Shown here piece by piece: positions 32,892 through 42,535 of a stretch of DNA of 64,000 bases. Position 1 is the first letter of the stretch, and every line of letters starts with the position of its first letter. The stretch is from Oxalobacter formigenes (lineage in GTDB: Bacteria > Pseudomonadota > Gammaproteobacteria > Burkholderiales > Burkholderiaceae_D), in NCBI RefSeq assembly GCF_027158485.1, contig NZ_JAMKYJ010000006.1. One strand, given 5' to 3'. Below the pieces are notes generated by a model that saw only the letters and a list, made by a program, of their open reading frames with translations, ran no database searches and was not told where the DNA came from. The translations under genes and the position numbers were made by a program.

Positions 32892-33824
32892 TTATCCTGT
32901 CCTCTTCCGCTGTCCAAGCCTCAAAACCGTATTAAATCCCTCCTGCTGGATTGATACGGCATCCCCTTCGGTCATGACCCGTTTCGCCAGTCCGGTCAAC
33001 ACTGATCCGGGTGGCATTTCAACGGCCAGCCGCACGCCTCTTTCATACGCTGCGGTCATGGCATTGGCCCAGTAAAGCGGACGGGCCATATTGAAGGCAA
33101 GGTCGTCGGCAATTCTCTCGGGCTGCCAGAGAACGCGGCCGGTACTCCCGGAAAGATAGGCTATGGCCGGGCGTTTGAATGGCACCTTTCGGATGGCTTC
33201 GAACAGTTTTTGAGCGGCCTGCCCCAGCAAGGGACAATGCGACGGGACGGCAACAGCCAGCCGGTCGGTTTTGGTCGCGCCCTTTTCGCGCGCCTTTTCC
33301 AGTACGGCCTGCATGGCGGCCTCACTTCCGGCGATGACGAATTGATCGGTGGCGTTATAGTTGGCAAGATAAACCGGGTTGTCGGGCGATTGGACGGCAG
33401 CGATCAGCGTTTCGACGTCTTTTTCGATCAGGCCACTGATGGCGGAGAGGCCGTAACCATCGGGATAAGCGCTTTCCATCAGTTCGCCGCGAAGGGAAAC
33501 GACTTTCAGGGCATCGGTAAAATCCAGAGCACCGGACGTGACGGCAGCCGGAAAAGCGCCAATGGAAAGACCGCCGACGAAATCGGGAAGCATTTTTTCC
33601 TGTATCAGACGATCAGCCATGACAACACCCGCGATCAGGATGCAGAGCTGGACAGCACGGGTACGTTTCAGGGCATCAGCTGTATCCAGTGCCATGACAT
33701 CTTCGCCCAGCGCCTCGCTGGCTTTATCGAGCCATGTCTGACATGGAAATGTTTGGGACAGGCTGTGCAGCATGCCCGGTATTTGAGCACCCTGTCCGGG
33801 ATAGGTAAAAAGAATCCGGTTCAT
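32892..33824 (-). CDS. mdcH: Malonate decarboxylase malonyltransferase MdcH
   Basis: 310 residues. FTYPGQGAQIPGML at the start and VGGLSIGAFPAAVTSGAL (nucleophile Ser in GLSIG) are the malonyl-CoA:ACP transacylase pattern. SHCPLL with the catalytic His follows. MdcH moves malonyl from CoA to the MdcC thiol, priming the enzyme. Last gene of the mdc operon, with a 4-base overlap with mdcG. Confidence 0.9.
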   Translation of the reverse strand: MNRILFTYPGQGAQIPGMLHSLSQTFPCQTWLDKASEALGEDVMALDTADALKRTRAVQLCILIAGVVMADRLIQEKMLPDFVGGLSIGAFPAAVTSGALDFTDALKVVSLRGELMESAYPDGYGLSAISGLIEKDVETLIAAVQSPDNPVYLANYNATDQFVIAGSEAAMQAVLEKAREKGATKTDRLAVAVPSHCPLLGQAAQKLFEAIRKVPFKRPAIAYLSGSTGRVLWQPERIADDLAFNMARPLYWANAMTAAYERGVRLAVEMPPGSVLTGLAKRVMTEGDAVSIQQEGFNTVLRLGQRKRTG

Positions 33825-34498
33825 GGTGTGTTCCTGTTTTCATTCCAGGGATCGGTCGTCAGGATCGGGCCGAAGTCGGTTTTCAGAAGAACCCTCCTGC
33901 CCTTTTCCCGTACCCATTCTTTCAGGGCAAATGCCCCGAACGGGGTTTCAATCTGGATGTCTGTTTTGCAGGGCAAACTGTCCCATTTTTCAGCCAGAGG
34001 CGCGAATGCTTCCGGCAAAACGGGTTCGTTGCAGCGGATCAGCATATCGAGATCGCTTTCGGCATGCATGACGGCTCGTCCGCTTGCCAGTGCATACGCG
34101 CAACTGCCGGTCGGTCCCCATGCGAATGGCAGTTCCAGTTCCAGTAGTTCGAAAATGGCGCGGACGGGTTTTGCATCGGCAAAGGGGAAAGAAAACAGTT
34201 TTTCCCTGTCCATGATGAGGGTTTCCGGCGAGAGCCGCTTTGACACGTTTTCAGGGGCAATCCATGCCGGTGCCCGCTGGTGCTTTTCTTTTGCCCTAAT
34301 GCCGACTGGAATCAGGCCTCTGGCGGAATGGTCACGCCGGACGATGAGAGGGAGAGACGCATTCCACTGTTCGTTTACCCATGAAGGCAATGGATCATCC
34401 GGAATCAGGGCGTCAAAACCGTCTGTCCACAGCATGTCGTGTGGCCGGTATGCTCGCACGGGTATGCTTGATACGGGTACTGTTTCAGACGGTTTCAT
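33821..34498 (-). CDS. mdcG: Phosphoribosyl-dephospho-CoA transferase MdcG
   Basis: 225 residues. PHDMLWTDGFDALIPDDPLPSWV and RRDHSARGLIPVGIRAKEKHQR are MdcG hallmarks, and ESDLDMLIR is its nucleotidyltransferase acidic motif. It transfers the 2'-(5''-triphosphoribosyl)-3'-dephospho-CoA group to the serine of MdcC. ATG 34498 has GGGAAAAGAGTG ahead; a GTG lies at 34501. It is cotranslated with mdcH. Confidence 0.9.
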   Translation of the reverse strand: MKPSETVPVSSIPVRAYRPHDMLWTDGFDALIPDDPLPSWVNEQWNASLPLIVRRDHSARGLIPVGIRAKEKHQRAPAWIAPENVSKRLSPETLIMDREKLFSFPFADAKPVRAIFELLELELPFAWGPTGSCAYALASGRAVMHAESDLDMLIRCNEPVLPEAFAPLAEKWDSLPCKTDIQIETPFGAFALKEWVREKGRRVLLKTDFGPILTTDPWNENRNTP

Positions 34499-34517
34499 CA
34501 CTCTTTTCCCTTTCGGT

Positions 34518-35339
34518 TCAGGCTGCGTTCCATTCGGCCCTCATGCGCTCGCGTACCAGTGACGTGCTGGCACGGTTGGGCGATCCGAGACGGTTGGTCA
34601 GCATCACGCCTTCCCTGCGCGCGGTTTCGATAGCCTTGGTCACAGCTGCCTTGACCGTTTGCACTTCCGCCTGTGTCGGGTGTTTCGGATCGGCAACGTC
34701 GATCAGTTCTTCCAGCAGGCCAAGCGTTTTGTAATTGGCGATATCATAAGCCATCGGCGGGATGGTTGATGCGAGTTTTTCAAGCGCTTCAACCGTGCGC
34801 AGGGTAATGCGGGCAGCGGAAGCCTTGCCCATTGCGTGGATCATCACGTCCCTGTCGTTCAAGGCGATCAGGCGATTGGCCTGATAACCGTGTGCCAGAA
34901 ACGCGCCGGACATGGCCTTGCCGACGATCAGGCCGATGACCGGATGACCGGCCAGACGGGCGTTGGCATAGGCTCCGGCAGCGGCAGCCAGTGCCAGATG
35001 GATGCCGAAGGCTTCTTCCCTGCGGCCGTAAGCCTGGGACGGCACGTCGATGATGGCGACGATAGCCCGTTTGACCGGTTTGTCCCTGTCTTCCTGTATG
35101 GCTTCATTCACCATCTGGCCAAGTGTCCAGCCTTCCAGAAGCCCGACTTCGCCCTTGACGGCGCGGGGATAATGGTTCTCCGGGTCGGGAACGACTGCGA
35201 TGATGCGGGCAGCCTGTCCATCGAGCACGCCGTCGGCGACTTTCACGGAAGCGCACTGCCCTTCGCGTTGTCTGAATTGCCCGGCGAAAAGGTCGAACCA
35301 GATGTCGCCGTTGCCCCTGATTTTGTTGTCGGTGTTCAT
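34518..35339 (-). CDS. mdcE: Malonate decarboxylase gamma subunit MdcE
   Basis: 273 residues from MNTDNKIRGNGDIWFDLFAG. VVPDPENHYPRAVKGEVGLLEGWTLGQMVNEA and VIGLIVGKAMSGAFLAHGYQANRLIALND show the carboxyltransferase crotonase-like fold of MdcE. It works with MdcD to decarboxylate the malonyl-S-MdcC. The longer frame to 35477 enters mdcD. It overlaps mdcD by 4 bases. Confidence 0.92.
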   Translation of the reverse strand: MNTDNKIRGNGDIWFDLFAGQFRQREGQCASVKVADGVLDGQAARIIAVVPDPENHYPRAVKGEVGLLEGWTLGQMVNEAIQEDRDKPVKRAIVAIIDVPSQAYGRREEAFGIHLALAAAAGAYANARLAGHPVIGLIVGKAMSGAFLAHGYQANRLIALNDRDVMIHAMGKASAARITLRTVEALEKLASTIPPMAYDIANYKTLGLLEELIDVADPKHPTQAEVQTVKAAVTKAIETARREGVMLTNRLGSPNRASTSLVRERMRAEWNAA

Positions 35340-36169
35340 GAGCGGTTTCCTTTCGCAAAGAGTTCGGCGGTCAGTTTCGCATCGGCCTGCTGGCGCGTGT
35401 CGAACGCATTCAGACGGGTCAGGAATTCGTCGTAACGTTCGTTGCGCAGGCTGGCCGGTTTTCCTTTTTCCATGCATTCGACGGTCGCGGCTTTTACGGC
35501 AGCGAGGGAGTCGTCCACGAGCTTGTCCACGAATCCGTTACGTTCCCGGGCTTCACCGCCAGTCAGGCTCCAGATAAATGGACGGTTACGGGAATCGTAT
35601 TCGTCGATATCGGCTTCCTGTTCGATGACCTGCGGGCCGTTCAGGCCGAGACGTGCTTCCCGGGTGACGATCAGGTAGCTGCACAGGGCAGCGGCAATCG
35701 ACATGCCACCGAAACAGCCGACCGTTCCGGCAACAATGCCGATAACCGGGACATAACGACGCAAATCGACGATAGCGGCATGAATGTCGGCAATCGCGGC
35801 CAGCCCCAGATTGGCTTCCTGAAGGCGGACGCCACCGGTCTCAAGGCAAAGGACAGCCTGTGTCGGGATGCCCTTGCGGTTGTCTTCAGCGGCGAGTTCC
35901 AGTGCCGCAGCCATTTTCGCGCCGGAGACTTCACCCATGCTGCCGCCCTGAAAGGTGCCTTCGATGGCAATCACGACGGAAGGTTTGCCAGCGATGGTGC
36001 CTTTGGCGACGACCATGCCATCGTCAGCGGCCGGAACGATGTTCTGGGGCTCAAGCCAGGGTGACATGATGTATTCAAACGGGCCGAGCAGTTCACGGTA
36101 CGTGCCTGCGTCCAGAAGTCCTTTTGCCCGTTCGCGGGCGGAAAGTTCGATAAAACGGGAATCAGTCAT
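35336..36169 (-). CDS. mdcD: Malonate decarboxylase beta subunit MdcD
   Basis: 277 residues from MTDSRFIELSARERAKGLLDAGTYREL. The core FQGGSMGEVSGAKMAAALELAAE and LCLETGGVRLQEANLGLAAIADIHAAI, with VGCFGGMSIAAALCSYLI, is the acetyl-CoA carboxylase-like beta subunit of malonate decarboxylase. With MdcE it releases CO2 and leaves acetyl on MdcC. ATG 36169 overlaps mdcC by 8 bases. Confidence 0.93.
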   Translation of the reverse strand: MTDSRFIELSARERAKGLLDAGTYRELLGPFEYIMSPWLEPQNIVPAADDGMVVAKGTIAGKPSVVIAIEGTFQGGSMGEVSGAKMAAALELAAEDNRKGIPTQAVLCLETGGVRLQEANLGLAAIADIHAAIVDLRRYVPVIGIVAGTVGCFGGMSIAAALCSYLIVTREARLGLNGPQVIEQEADIDEYDSRNRPFIWSLTGGEARERNGFVDKLVDDSLAAVKAATVECMEKGKPASLRNERYDEFLTRLNAFDTRQQADAKLTAELFAKGNRS

Positions 36170-36461
36170 GGCTGGCCTCCTCGAAAACCTGTTCAATTCT
36201 CAAACGGGCAACGCCGGGCGTGGCACCGAAGTCGTGGATGACCAGTTTTCCCGACGGCAGGCTGCCTGTGATGGAAATCCGGTCGAAAAGGCGTTGCCAG
36301 CGAGGTGTGCTGCCGTCGACCGAAGTTTTGATCGAGACGGACAGTTTGTTTCCTTTGCCGGGTTCGAACAATGCTTCCATGTCGCCCGATCCAACGACAC
36401 CGGACAGGGCCCTGTTTCTGGCAGTCTTGCTGCCGGTGTATTGCAGTTCAATGCGTTCCAT
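36162..36461 (-). CDS. mdcC: Malonate decarboxylase acyl carrier protein MdcC
   Basis: 99 residues from MERIELQYTGSKTARNRALSGVVGSGDMEALFEPG. The Ser in VVGSGDMEALFE is the expected attachment residue for the dephospho-CoA-derived prosthetic group. The rest of the protein (VSIKTSVDGSTPRW, LVIHDFGATPGVARLRIEQ) is typical MdcC. The ATG overlaps the mdcB end by 14 bases. Confidence 0.92.
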   Translation of the reverse strand: MERIELQYTGSKTARNRALSGVVGSGDMEALFEPGKGNKLSVSIKTSVDGSTPRWQRLFDRISITGSLPSGKLVIHDFGATPGVARLRIEQVFEEASHD

Positions 36462-37338
36462 TTCGTTTTCCTCCTTGCACGATGGCGGTATGTTCCATAC
36501 CATCGAGAAACAATGTTGCTGCCAGCAGGTCAGCCGCTCCGCCCGGGGAGACGTTTGCCTTCATCATGCCTGCTTCCAGAATGTCGTATGTTTTGCGCCC
36601 TTCATGGCTGCCGATGCCGCCCTGAACCAGAATGGCGCGGGCACCGCTGCGCATGTCAGTCAGGGCCTTGATGCCGCCTCGTGAGAGTACACAGGTATCC
36701 GGCAGGGACGTCATGATGGCCAGAAGTGCGTCGATACGCGCCGCGTCTTCACTGGCACCTTCCCGCCTGCTTTTGGCAAGTTGTGGCAGAGCCAGTTTCA
36801 TGACGTGCGGGAATCCCTGTTGGGCTTCTTCCCTCGCGCCGGGAACTTTATAGCGGTGGCTGGCGTACCGGCCTTTCGAAAAGACGGGTGGACAGGCTGT
36901 ATCGGGCAGGCTTGCAAGACGGGCAGCCGACGATACCGTTTGGACGATCCCGGACTGGCCTTCATGCATGGCAAAAGCCGTGACCAGCAGGCCGAGCGAC
37001 CAGATGGCACCACGGTGGGTATTGACGCCGCCGGTGGTTGCCAACATGGTTTTTTCCCCTTCCCGTCCGATGGCTCCGATTTGTCGGCGCAAGGCTGCAT
37101 CAGGCACCCTTCTCCATCCTGCGTGCGCCATCGCGATAAAGGTCGGCGTCAGACATTCGGCTGAGGTTTCGAGCATCGCCAGATTCATGTCTTTATGCGC
37201 GCCCGATCCGCGACGGTCGACCAGTCCGGGTTTTGGCGTCAGCCGCGCTTCATCCAGCAGGGCCTCTGTGGCCCGATTCGCCAGATGGGCTGCGAGTTCT
37301 TCCGCCCGGTCGTGGTTTATGTTGATGGATGGGTTCAT
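36448..37338 (-). CDS. mdcB: Triphosphoribosyl-dephospho-CoA synthase MdcB
   Basis: 296 residues from MNPSININHDRAEELAAHLANRATEALLDEARLTPKPGLVDRRGSGAHKDM, the CitG/MdcB family. TPKPGLVDRRGSGAHKDM and TGGVNTHRGAIWSLGLL are its signature blocks. It makes the prosthetic group precursor from dephospho-CoA and ATP. ATG 37338 overlaps the mdcA stop (TAATG). Confidence 0.92.
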   Translation of the reverse strand: MNPSININHDRAEELAAHLANRATEALLDEARLTPKPGLVDRRGSGAHKDMNLAMLETSAECLTPTFIAMAHAGWRRVPDAALRRQIGAIGREGEKTMLATTGGVNTHRGAIWSLGLLVTAFAMHEGQSGIVQTVSSAARLASLPDTACPPVFSKGRYASHRYKVPGAREEAQQGFPHVMKLALPQLAKSRREGASEDAARIDALLAIMTSLPDTCVLSRGGIKALTDMRSGARAILVQGGIGSHEGRKTYDILEAGMMKANVSPGGAADLLAATLFLDGMEHTAIVQGGKRNGTH

Positions 37339-38993
37339 TACCAGCTCCTGAAACGGGCAGGCGGATTGTAGAGGCCGCCCGAGCATTCGACGAGTTCGGC
37401 GATACTGCCTGCCGCCAGCAGGGAACGTTTCGCGTCCGTGCGGGCGATGCCGAGGTCTTCAGGGAAAACGACCTTGCCTTCCTCGCGCAGGCGTTTGACG
37501 GTTTTCGGGTCTGCACCCATGCCGACGTCTGATATACCGGCGACCGCTGCAACCATCGCCTTGCGTTCTTCCAGCGATTTGGCGCGGTAGAGGTAAGCAA
37601 TACCCTCTTCCGTCAGGACGTGAGTCACGTCGTCGCCGTAAATCATGACTGGAGCCAGCGGCATACCGGATTCCCGTGCAACATCGACCGCGTCCAGATT
37701 GTCGACGAAGGTCGGTGAGGCACCGGACTGGTACGTTTCGACCATCTGGACAACCAGCTTCCTGCCGCGTTCGAGCAGGTCGCCTCCTTCGATCATGTCC
37801 AGCCATGCCGGGGTGGCGTGACGGCGGCCGTGCGGGTCGTGTCCCATGTTCGGCGCACCGCCGAAGCCGGAAACGCGGCCTTTGGTGACGGTCGAGGAAT
37901 TGGCGACGGGATCGACTTGCAGGGTGGAACCGATGAACATGTCGACGGCGTACTGCCCGGCCATCTGGCAAAACGCCCGGTTCGATCGCATGGAACCGTC
38001 GGAGCCGGTGAAGAAAACGTCGGGACGCGCGGCGATATAGTCTTCCATGCCCAGTTCACCGCCGAAACAGTGTACCGTTTCAACCCAGCCGGATTCGATG
38101 GCCGGGATCAGGGTCGGGTGCGGGTTCAATGTCCAGTTCTTGCAGATTTTTCCCTTGAGGCCGAGTTGCTCGCCATAGGTCGGCAAGAGCAGTTCAATGG
38201 CGGCGGTGTTGAAACCGATTCCGTGGTTTAGGGACTGGACCTGATGTTTTGCGTAGATGCCCTTGATCGCCATCATCGCCATCAGGATATGGACAGGCTT
38301 GATCAGGCGCGGATCGCGGGTGAAGAGCGGTTCGATGAAAAACGGCTTGTCGGCCACGACGACGAAATCGACCCATGAGCCGGGAATGTCGACACGCGGC
38401 AGGTCGGTGACGTCGTCGACCAGTTCATTGACCTGTGCGATGACGATGCCGTTCTTGAAAGCGGCTGCCTCGACCATTGCCGGGGTGTCTTCTGTGCTGG
38501 GGCCGGTATAAAGGTTGCCGTTTTTGTCGGCCTTGTAAGCGGCGACCAGTGCGACGTTCGGGATCAAATCGACGTACAGGCGGGAATACAGCTCGATATA
38601 GGTATGGATCGCGCCGACTTCAAGCAGGCCGTCTTCCAGCAGCTGCGACATACGCAGGCTTTGCGCGCCGGAATAGGAAAAGTCGATTTTGCGGGCGATT
38701 CCCTTTTCGAACAGGTCAAGATGTTCCGGCAGGCTGACGCTGGGCATGATCATATGAAGGTCATGCAGTTTGTCAGGGCTCGTTTGTGAGAGCATGCGGG
38801 AAAGAAAATCAGCCTGTTTCTGGTTGTTCCCTTCCAGCACTACCCTGTCGCCCGGCGCGATCAGTTTTTCCAGCATAGCCGGCAGATCGTCTGTCGGCAG
38901 CACTTTCCCTTTCAGGCCAAGACGCTCTATCCGCGCCTGTTTTTCTTGTCGCCGGGTATCCCACCTTTTCGGTGACGATGTTTGCTGCAACAT
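37338..38993 (-). CDS. mdcA: Malonate decarboxylase alpha subunit MdcA
   Basis: 551 residues, the CoA-transferase-like acetyl-S-ACP:malonate ACP transferase. PGDRVVLEGNNQKQADFLSRML at the start, then GNLYTGPSTEDTPAMVEAAAFKNGIVIAQVNELVDD and FGGAPNMGHDPHGRRH, are MdcA hallmarks. It exchanges acetyl on MdcC for malonate. AAAGGAGACACTCC precedes the ATG. The ~240 A+T-rich bases upstream (38994-39236) hold the presumed mdc promoter; no clear LysR half-sites are visible. Confidence 0.94.
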   Translation of the reverse strand: MLQQTSSPKRWDTRRQEKQARIERLGLKGKVLPTDDLPAMLEKLIAPGDRVVLEGNNQKQADFLSRMLSQTSPDKLHDLHMIMPSVSLPEHLDLFEKGIARKIDFSYSGAQSLRMSQLLEDGLLEVGAIHTYIELYSRLYVDLIPNVALVAAYKADKNGNLYTGPSTEDTPAMVEAAAFKNGIVIAQVNELVDDVTDLPRVDIPGSWVDFVVVADKPFFIEPLFTRDPRLIKPVHILMAMMAIKGIYAKHQVQSLNHGIGFNTAAIELLLPTYGEQLGLKGKICKNWTLNPHPTLIPAIESGWVETVHCFGGELGMEDYIAARPDVFFTGSDGSMRSNRAFCQMAGQYAVDMFIGSTLQVDPVANSSTVTKGRVSGFGGAPNMGHDPHGRRHATPAWLDMIEGGDLLERGRKLVVQMVETYQSGASPTFVDNLDAVDVARESGMPLAPVMIYGDDVTHVLTEEGIAYLYRAKSLEERKAMVAAVAGISDVGMGADPKTVKRLREEGKVVFPEDLGIARTDAKRSLLAAGSIAELVECSGGLYNPPARFRSW

Positions 38994-39236
38994 GGAGTGT
39001 CTCCTTTCAGATAAGGCTTCGATGTTGACAGCATAGGAAAAAGAACGCTTCGGATCAATTAGGCTGGATGATGAATTATTAGTTTTAAGCTAATGATTTA
39101 GAAGTTATAAAATTGTCAAAATGGAATTTTATATTAGATAAATCACTTTAGAATGTATAAACAAGATTTTGAATAATAATGATAATTTATGATTTTCAAA
39201 ATGCAGAATTGTTCTGTTTTCTGAAGTGGCATTTTT

Positions 39237-39722
39237 TCAGAAAAGAGAAGAATTATGATCGCGCGAATAATGTTTTTCCAGTTCGAGCAATTGTCGCTTG
39301 ATGGGCAATCCCCCACCATAACCGGTCAATGAGCCGTTTGCGCCAATGACGCGATGGCACGGGATGACAATGGAAATGGGGTTATTGTGATTCGCCATGC
39401 CGACGGCACGGTTGGCCTTGCCATTGCCGATTTGTTTCGCGATGTCACCGTATGAGCATGTCTTGCCATAAGGAATGGTTTGAAGGGCTGCCCAGGTCCT
39501 GAGCTGGAATGGCGTTCCGGACAACTTCAGGGGTAAATCGAATGTCTTCAGCTCTCCATCGAAATAGTCCGATAACTGGCGAAAAGCTTCCTTGATGGCG
39601 GGCGTTTCCTTTTTTGCGGCATCGCCAATGTCGGCAGAAAATCCGATAAAAACGATTTCACCCCCTTCTTCCATGACGGTAACAGGACCAACGGGAAACG
39701 GGACAGTCTGGTAATAACGCAT
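39237..39722 (-). CDS. ogt: Methylated-DNA--protein-cysteine methyltransferase
   Basis: 161 residues from MRYYQTVPFPVGPVTVMEEGG. The active site IVIPCHRVIGANGSLTGYGGG (Cys122) and YGKTCSYGDIAKQIG identify the Ogt family that takes alkyl groups off O6-alkylguanine. There is no Ada regulatory domain. ATG 39722 is chosen over 39743, which lacks a ribosome site. It stands alone between the mdc promoter and a long A+T-rich spacer. Confidence 0.92.
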   Translation of the reverse strand: MRYYQTVPFPVGPVTVMEEGGEIVFIGFSADIGDAAKKETPAIKEAFRQLSDYFDGELKTFDLPLKLSGTPFQLRTWAALQTIPYGKTCSYGDIAKQIGNGKANRAVGMANHNNPISIVIPCHRVIGANGSLTGYGGGLPIKRQLLELEKHYSRDHNSSLF

Positions 39723-40519
39723 TTTGATTCCTCGCCAAATCAAAGATTAATTCAGGTTTATCCGGAATTTTTTCAGATTCTTTTCATTAATCATAACCCA
39801 ATTTGAAAATTGATGAATCCAGTATTGAAAACCTGATTCACGGAAAGTTTTTAATGAATTTATTCACCTAAAATCAGGTTTGTTGTTTTTTTTGAGTGCC
39901 AGTATAAAAAATTATAAGCCCTTGAAACCTATATGAAACATGTCTTATTCTTAAGTGTTATCAAATCACGTTTTTATATGCTTCAAAATGAAATCATTTA
40001 AATGTAACATTTATAAATAATAACAATAATTATCTTTGGGAAATATTTATTGACTGCTTTTTTATTATTTATTTCATAAGGGAGTTTCAAGAAAAACATG
40101 AGCAGAATTTTTACCGGAACCGGCAAAATATCCGGTTCGTTTCTTCATTTTTGTTGCCCCATCCTGCTGATCGTCTCCGGTCAGGGTTCATTCTGAAGTC
40201 GTACCGGCAAGTAAAGCCTTGCAAATTATCCGGAATGAATATCACTTCACTTTTTTTACACGCGCTGGCCTGAACATTCATTCACAAGTGTATTTATCTG
40301 GCAGGCAACAGGTTTCATGTTCTGTCTGTTGTCGCGACATACACATATTAAATGATGAAAATCAACAGCTTGTGCAAATTCTTCCCATTTTTCAGGGTAT
40401 TTGATTTTTGACAGTAACCCTCTCGGGTTTCTTTTTAACTCGACAAGCATACGCGTCCGCAGGATCAGGCTCGTGTGGGACTCTTTGTCATCTGCAAATA
40501 CCAGACAGGATCATTAGAT
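39723..40519. other. Long A+T-rich spacer without a gene
   Basis: About 800 bases with no convincing frame; two ~60-codon frames near 40219-40450 have poor composition. A hairpin GAACCGG/CCGGTTC lies at 40117-40138. The segment probably holds the ogt and autotransporter promoters, but no clear -35/-10 pair was found. Confidence 0.5.
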
Positions 40520-42535
40520 ATGCATAAAAATCATTCAGAGAAAAAAACCGGCCGAACCAGTCACCCGGACAGACAGTACAGCCGATTTACACCGGTTGCA
40601 GCGGCTTGTGTCCTGCTATGCGCCTTATCTGCAAACACGGTGTTTGCGGAGACGATTGATTACACTGGCAACAGTGCCGATCTGCAAACCGTCCCGGCCG
40701 GTTTCGGTAGCGTCAGTAATGCAACGGATGCGCTTTTTCCGGCGACGGCTTCTTACTCGGGCAATTCGGTTACCATCAATATCGCACCCGGAGGGACTAT
40801 TCCGTCTTTCGCTTTCGGCGGAATAGTGAACGGACTGAACGCAACAGCCGATGGCAATAACGTGCAGTTCATGCAGGGCACTGTTGCAAACGACGTACAT
40901 GGGGGATATGCCTATGCCGAAAGCACGGCAAATCCGGCCAATGCGATTTATGCCGAAACAGTGGGAAATACCGTTGTTTTGGGCAATGGTACGGCAGCAA
41001 GGGCTGCTTATGGCGGCTTTAGCACGGCAGTTCATCAGTTGAACAATAGCGGTAGCGCCAACGCGTTTTCCGATAGCAACAAGATTACCGTCAATGGCGC
41101 AACGATCAGTGAAGAAATTTACGGCGGAAGAAGTATCGCATCAGGTCAGGGAACTGGACTGGTCAATCTCAGCGCGGAAGACAATGAGGTGTTTGTCGGA
41201 ACCAATACTACCGTTGGCGCTGGCGTTTATGGCGGTTCGGCTGAAGGAAACAACTCGGGTGGTGGCAATATGGTCGTCAACACCAGCGATAACCGTGTCA
41301 CGATTGCCTCTGGTGCCACGGTAAACGGCAGTGTTTTCGGTGGATATGCAACGGGCCAGACTCTCGGCCCGGGAACCATTGCCGTTACAGCCAGTAACAA
41401 TACGGTTTCCATTTCTGACGCCACGGTAAACGGTGACGTGTATGGCGGTTTTGTCCTGGGCGATACTCAACTTGATACCAGCACGACCGCAAAAGCGACC
41501 GGGAATACGGTCAGTATTTCCGGCAATTCCACGTTCAGCACGAATACATCGATTTACGGGGGATTTGTCGAGACCGGGACGACCGGCACGATTCCTCCGG
41601 GATCGGATGTCCGGACCGGCAATACCCTGAATGTATCGACTTCTGGCATCAACATCAGGGAAGTCGGCAATTTCGAAAACTATAATTTTTATCTGCCCTC
41701 TTCCACAACCAACAATACGGTCATGATCCAGACATCTCAGGGAGCGGATCTGACAGGGTCGACGGTTGCCGTGAAGGCGGTCGCTCCCGGTGTCGCCCTC
41801 AAACAGGGCGATACGGTTTACCTGCTGAAAACGGGTGGGCTGACCGGCAATCCGACTCTGGTGAATTCGGCGAATGTGTCCCAGGGATATTCCCTCCAGT
41901 ATGACCTGACGATGGCACAAAACGCCAACGACATTTATGCGACGGTTGGCGGGGTAAGTGTCAATCCGAAAAGCAAGTCTTTCCTTGAAGGCAGGCTGGC
42001 TGGTCTGGCACTGATATCGCAAGGCGCTGACATCGTTGCCGGTCAGGGTATGTCTTCAGCCATTGCAGCGGCTGAACAACAGGAAGGGAAATTGACCGTG
42101 TTCGGTACGGTTTCCGGAGGCTCAAGCCGTTACAAGACCGGTTCCCATATCGATCTGGACGGGTTTGGCCTGATGGCCGGTGTGGCGAAAAAACAGGACA
42201 ATCTGGCCGGAGCGGTCTTTGTCGAAGGGGGTTGGGGCAGTTATGACAGCCATAACAATTTCGCCAACGGTTCCGTTCACGGTGACGGCGATACCCACTA
42301 CTACGGTGTCGGCCTGCTCGGCCGTGCGACACTGAAAAACGGCATGTATCTGGATGGTTCGTTCCGGATCGGCAAAACCAGCACGGACTATACCGGCAAG
42401 AATTATCTGGACGCGGCAGGCAATCAGGCGCATTACAAGAGCAAGGCCACGTACGTCAGCGCCCATGCCGGGGTCGGTTACATGGCTCCGCTCAATTCGG
42501 TCACGGATCTGGATGTGTCGGCAAAATATCTGTGA
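40520..42535 (+). CDS. Autotransporter, truncated by an in-frame TGA
   Basis: 671 residues before the stop. MHKNHSEKKTGRTSHPDRQYSRFTPVAAACVLLCALSANTVFA is a long signal peptide. The passenger repeats a turn of the form (I/V)(Y/F/H)GG about every 30 residues (HGGYAY, YGGFST, YGGRSI, YGGSAE, FGGYAT, YGGFVL, YGGFVE), a beta-helix pattern. From about residue 490 the autotransporter beta-barrel begins (SFLEGRLAGLALISQGADIV, FGTVSGGSSRYKTGSHIDLDGFGLMAG). The barrel stops at YL-TGA where relatives have Trp. ATG 40520 has AGGATC upstream. Confidence 0.85.
   Translation: MHKNHSEKKTGRTSHPDRQYSRFTPVAAACVLLCALSANTVFAETIDYTGNSADLQTVPAGFGSVSNATDALFPATASYSGNSVTINIAPGGTIPSFAFGGIVNGLNATADGNNVQFMQGTVANDVHGGYAYAESTANPANAIYAETVGNTVVLGNGTAARAAYGGFSTAVHQLNNSGSANAFSDSNKITVNGATISEEIYGGRSIASGQGTGLVNLSAEDNEVFVGTNTTVGAGVYGGSAEGNNSGGGNMVVNTSDNRVTIASGATVNGSVFGGYATGQTLGPGTIAVTASNNTVSISDATVNGDVYGGFVLGDTQLDTSTTAKATGNTVSISGNSTFSTNTSIYGGFVETGTTGTIPPGSDVRTGNTLNVSTSGINIREVGNFENYNFYLPSSTTNNTVMIQTSQGADLTGSTVAVKAVAPGVALKQGDTVYLLKTGGLTGNPTLVNSANVSQGYSLQYDLTMAQNANDIYATVGGVSVNPKSKSFLEGRLAGLALISQGADIVAGQGMSSAIAAAEQQEGKLTVFGTVSGGSSRYKTGSHIDLDGFGLMAGVAKKQDNLAGAVFVEGGWGSYDSHNNFANGSVHGDGDTHYYGVGLLGRATLKNGMYLDGSFRIGKTSTDYTGKNYLDAAGNQAHYKSKATYVSAHAGVGYMAPLNSVTDLDVSAKYL

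Noticed and set aside
40219..40450. Two ~60-codon frames on opposite strands upstream of the autotransporter
   Set aside because: No ribosome site and no protein-like pattern in either; treated as spacer.
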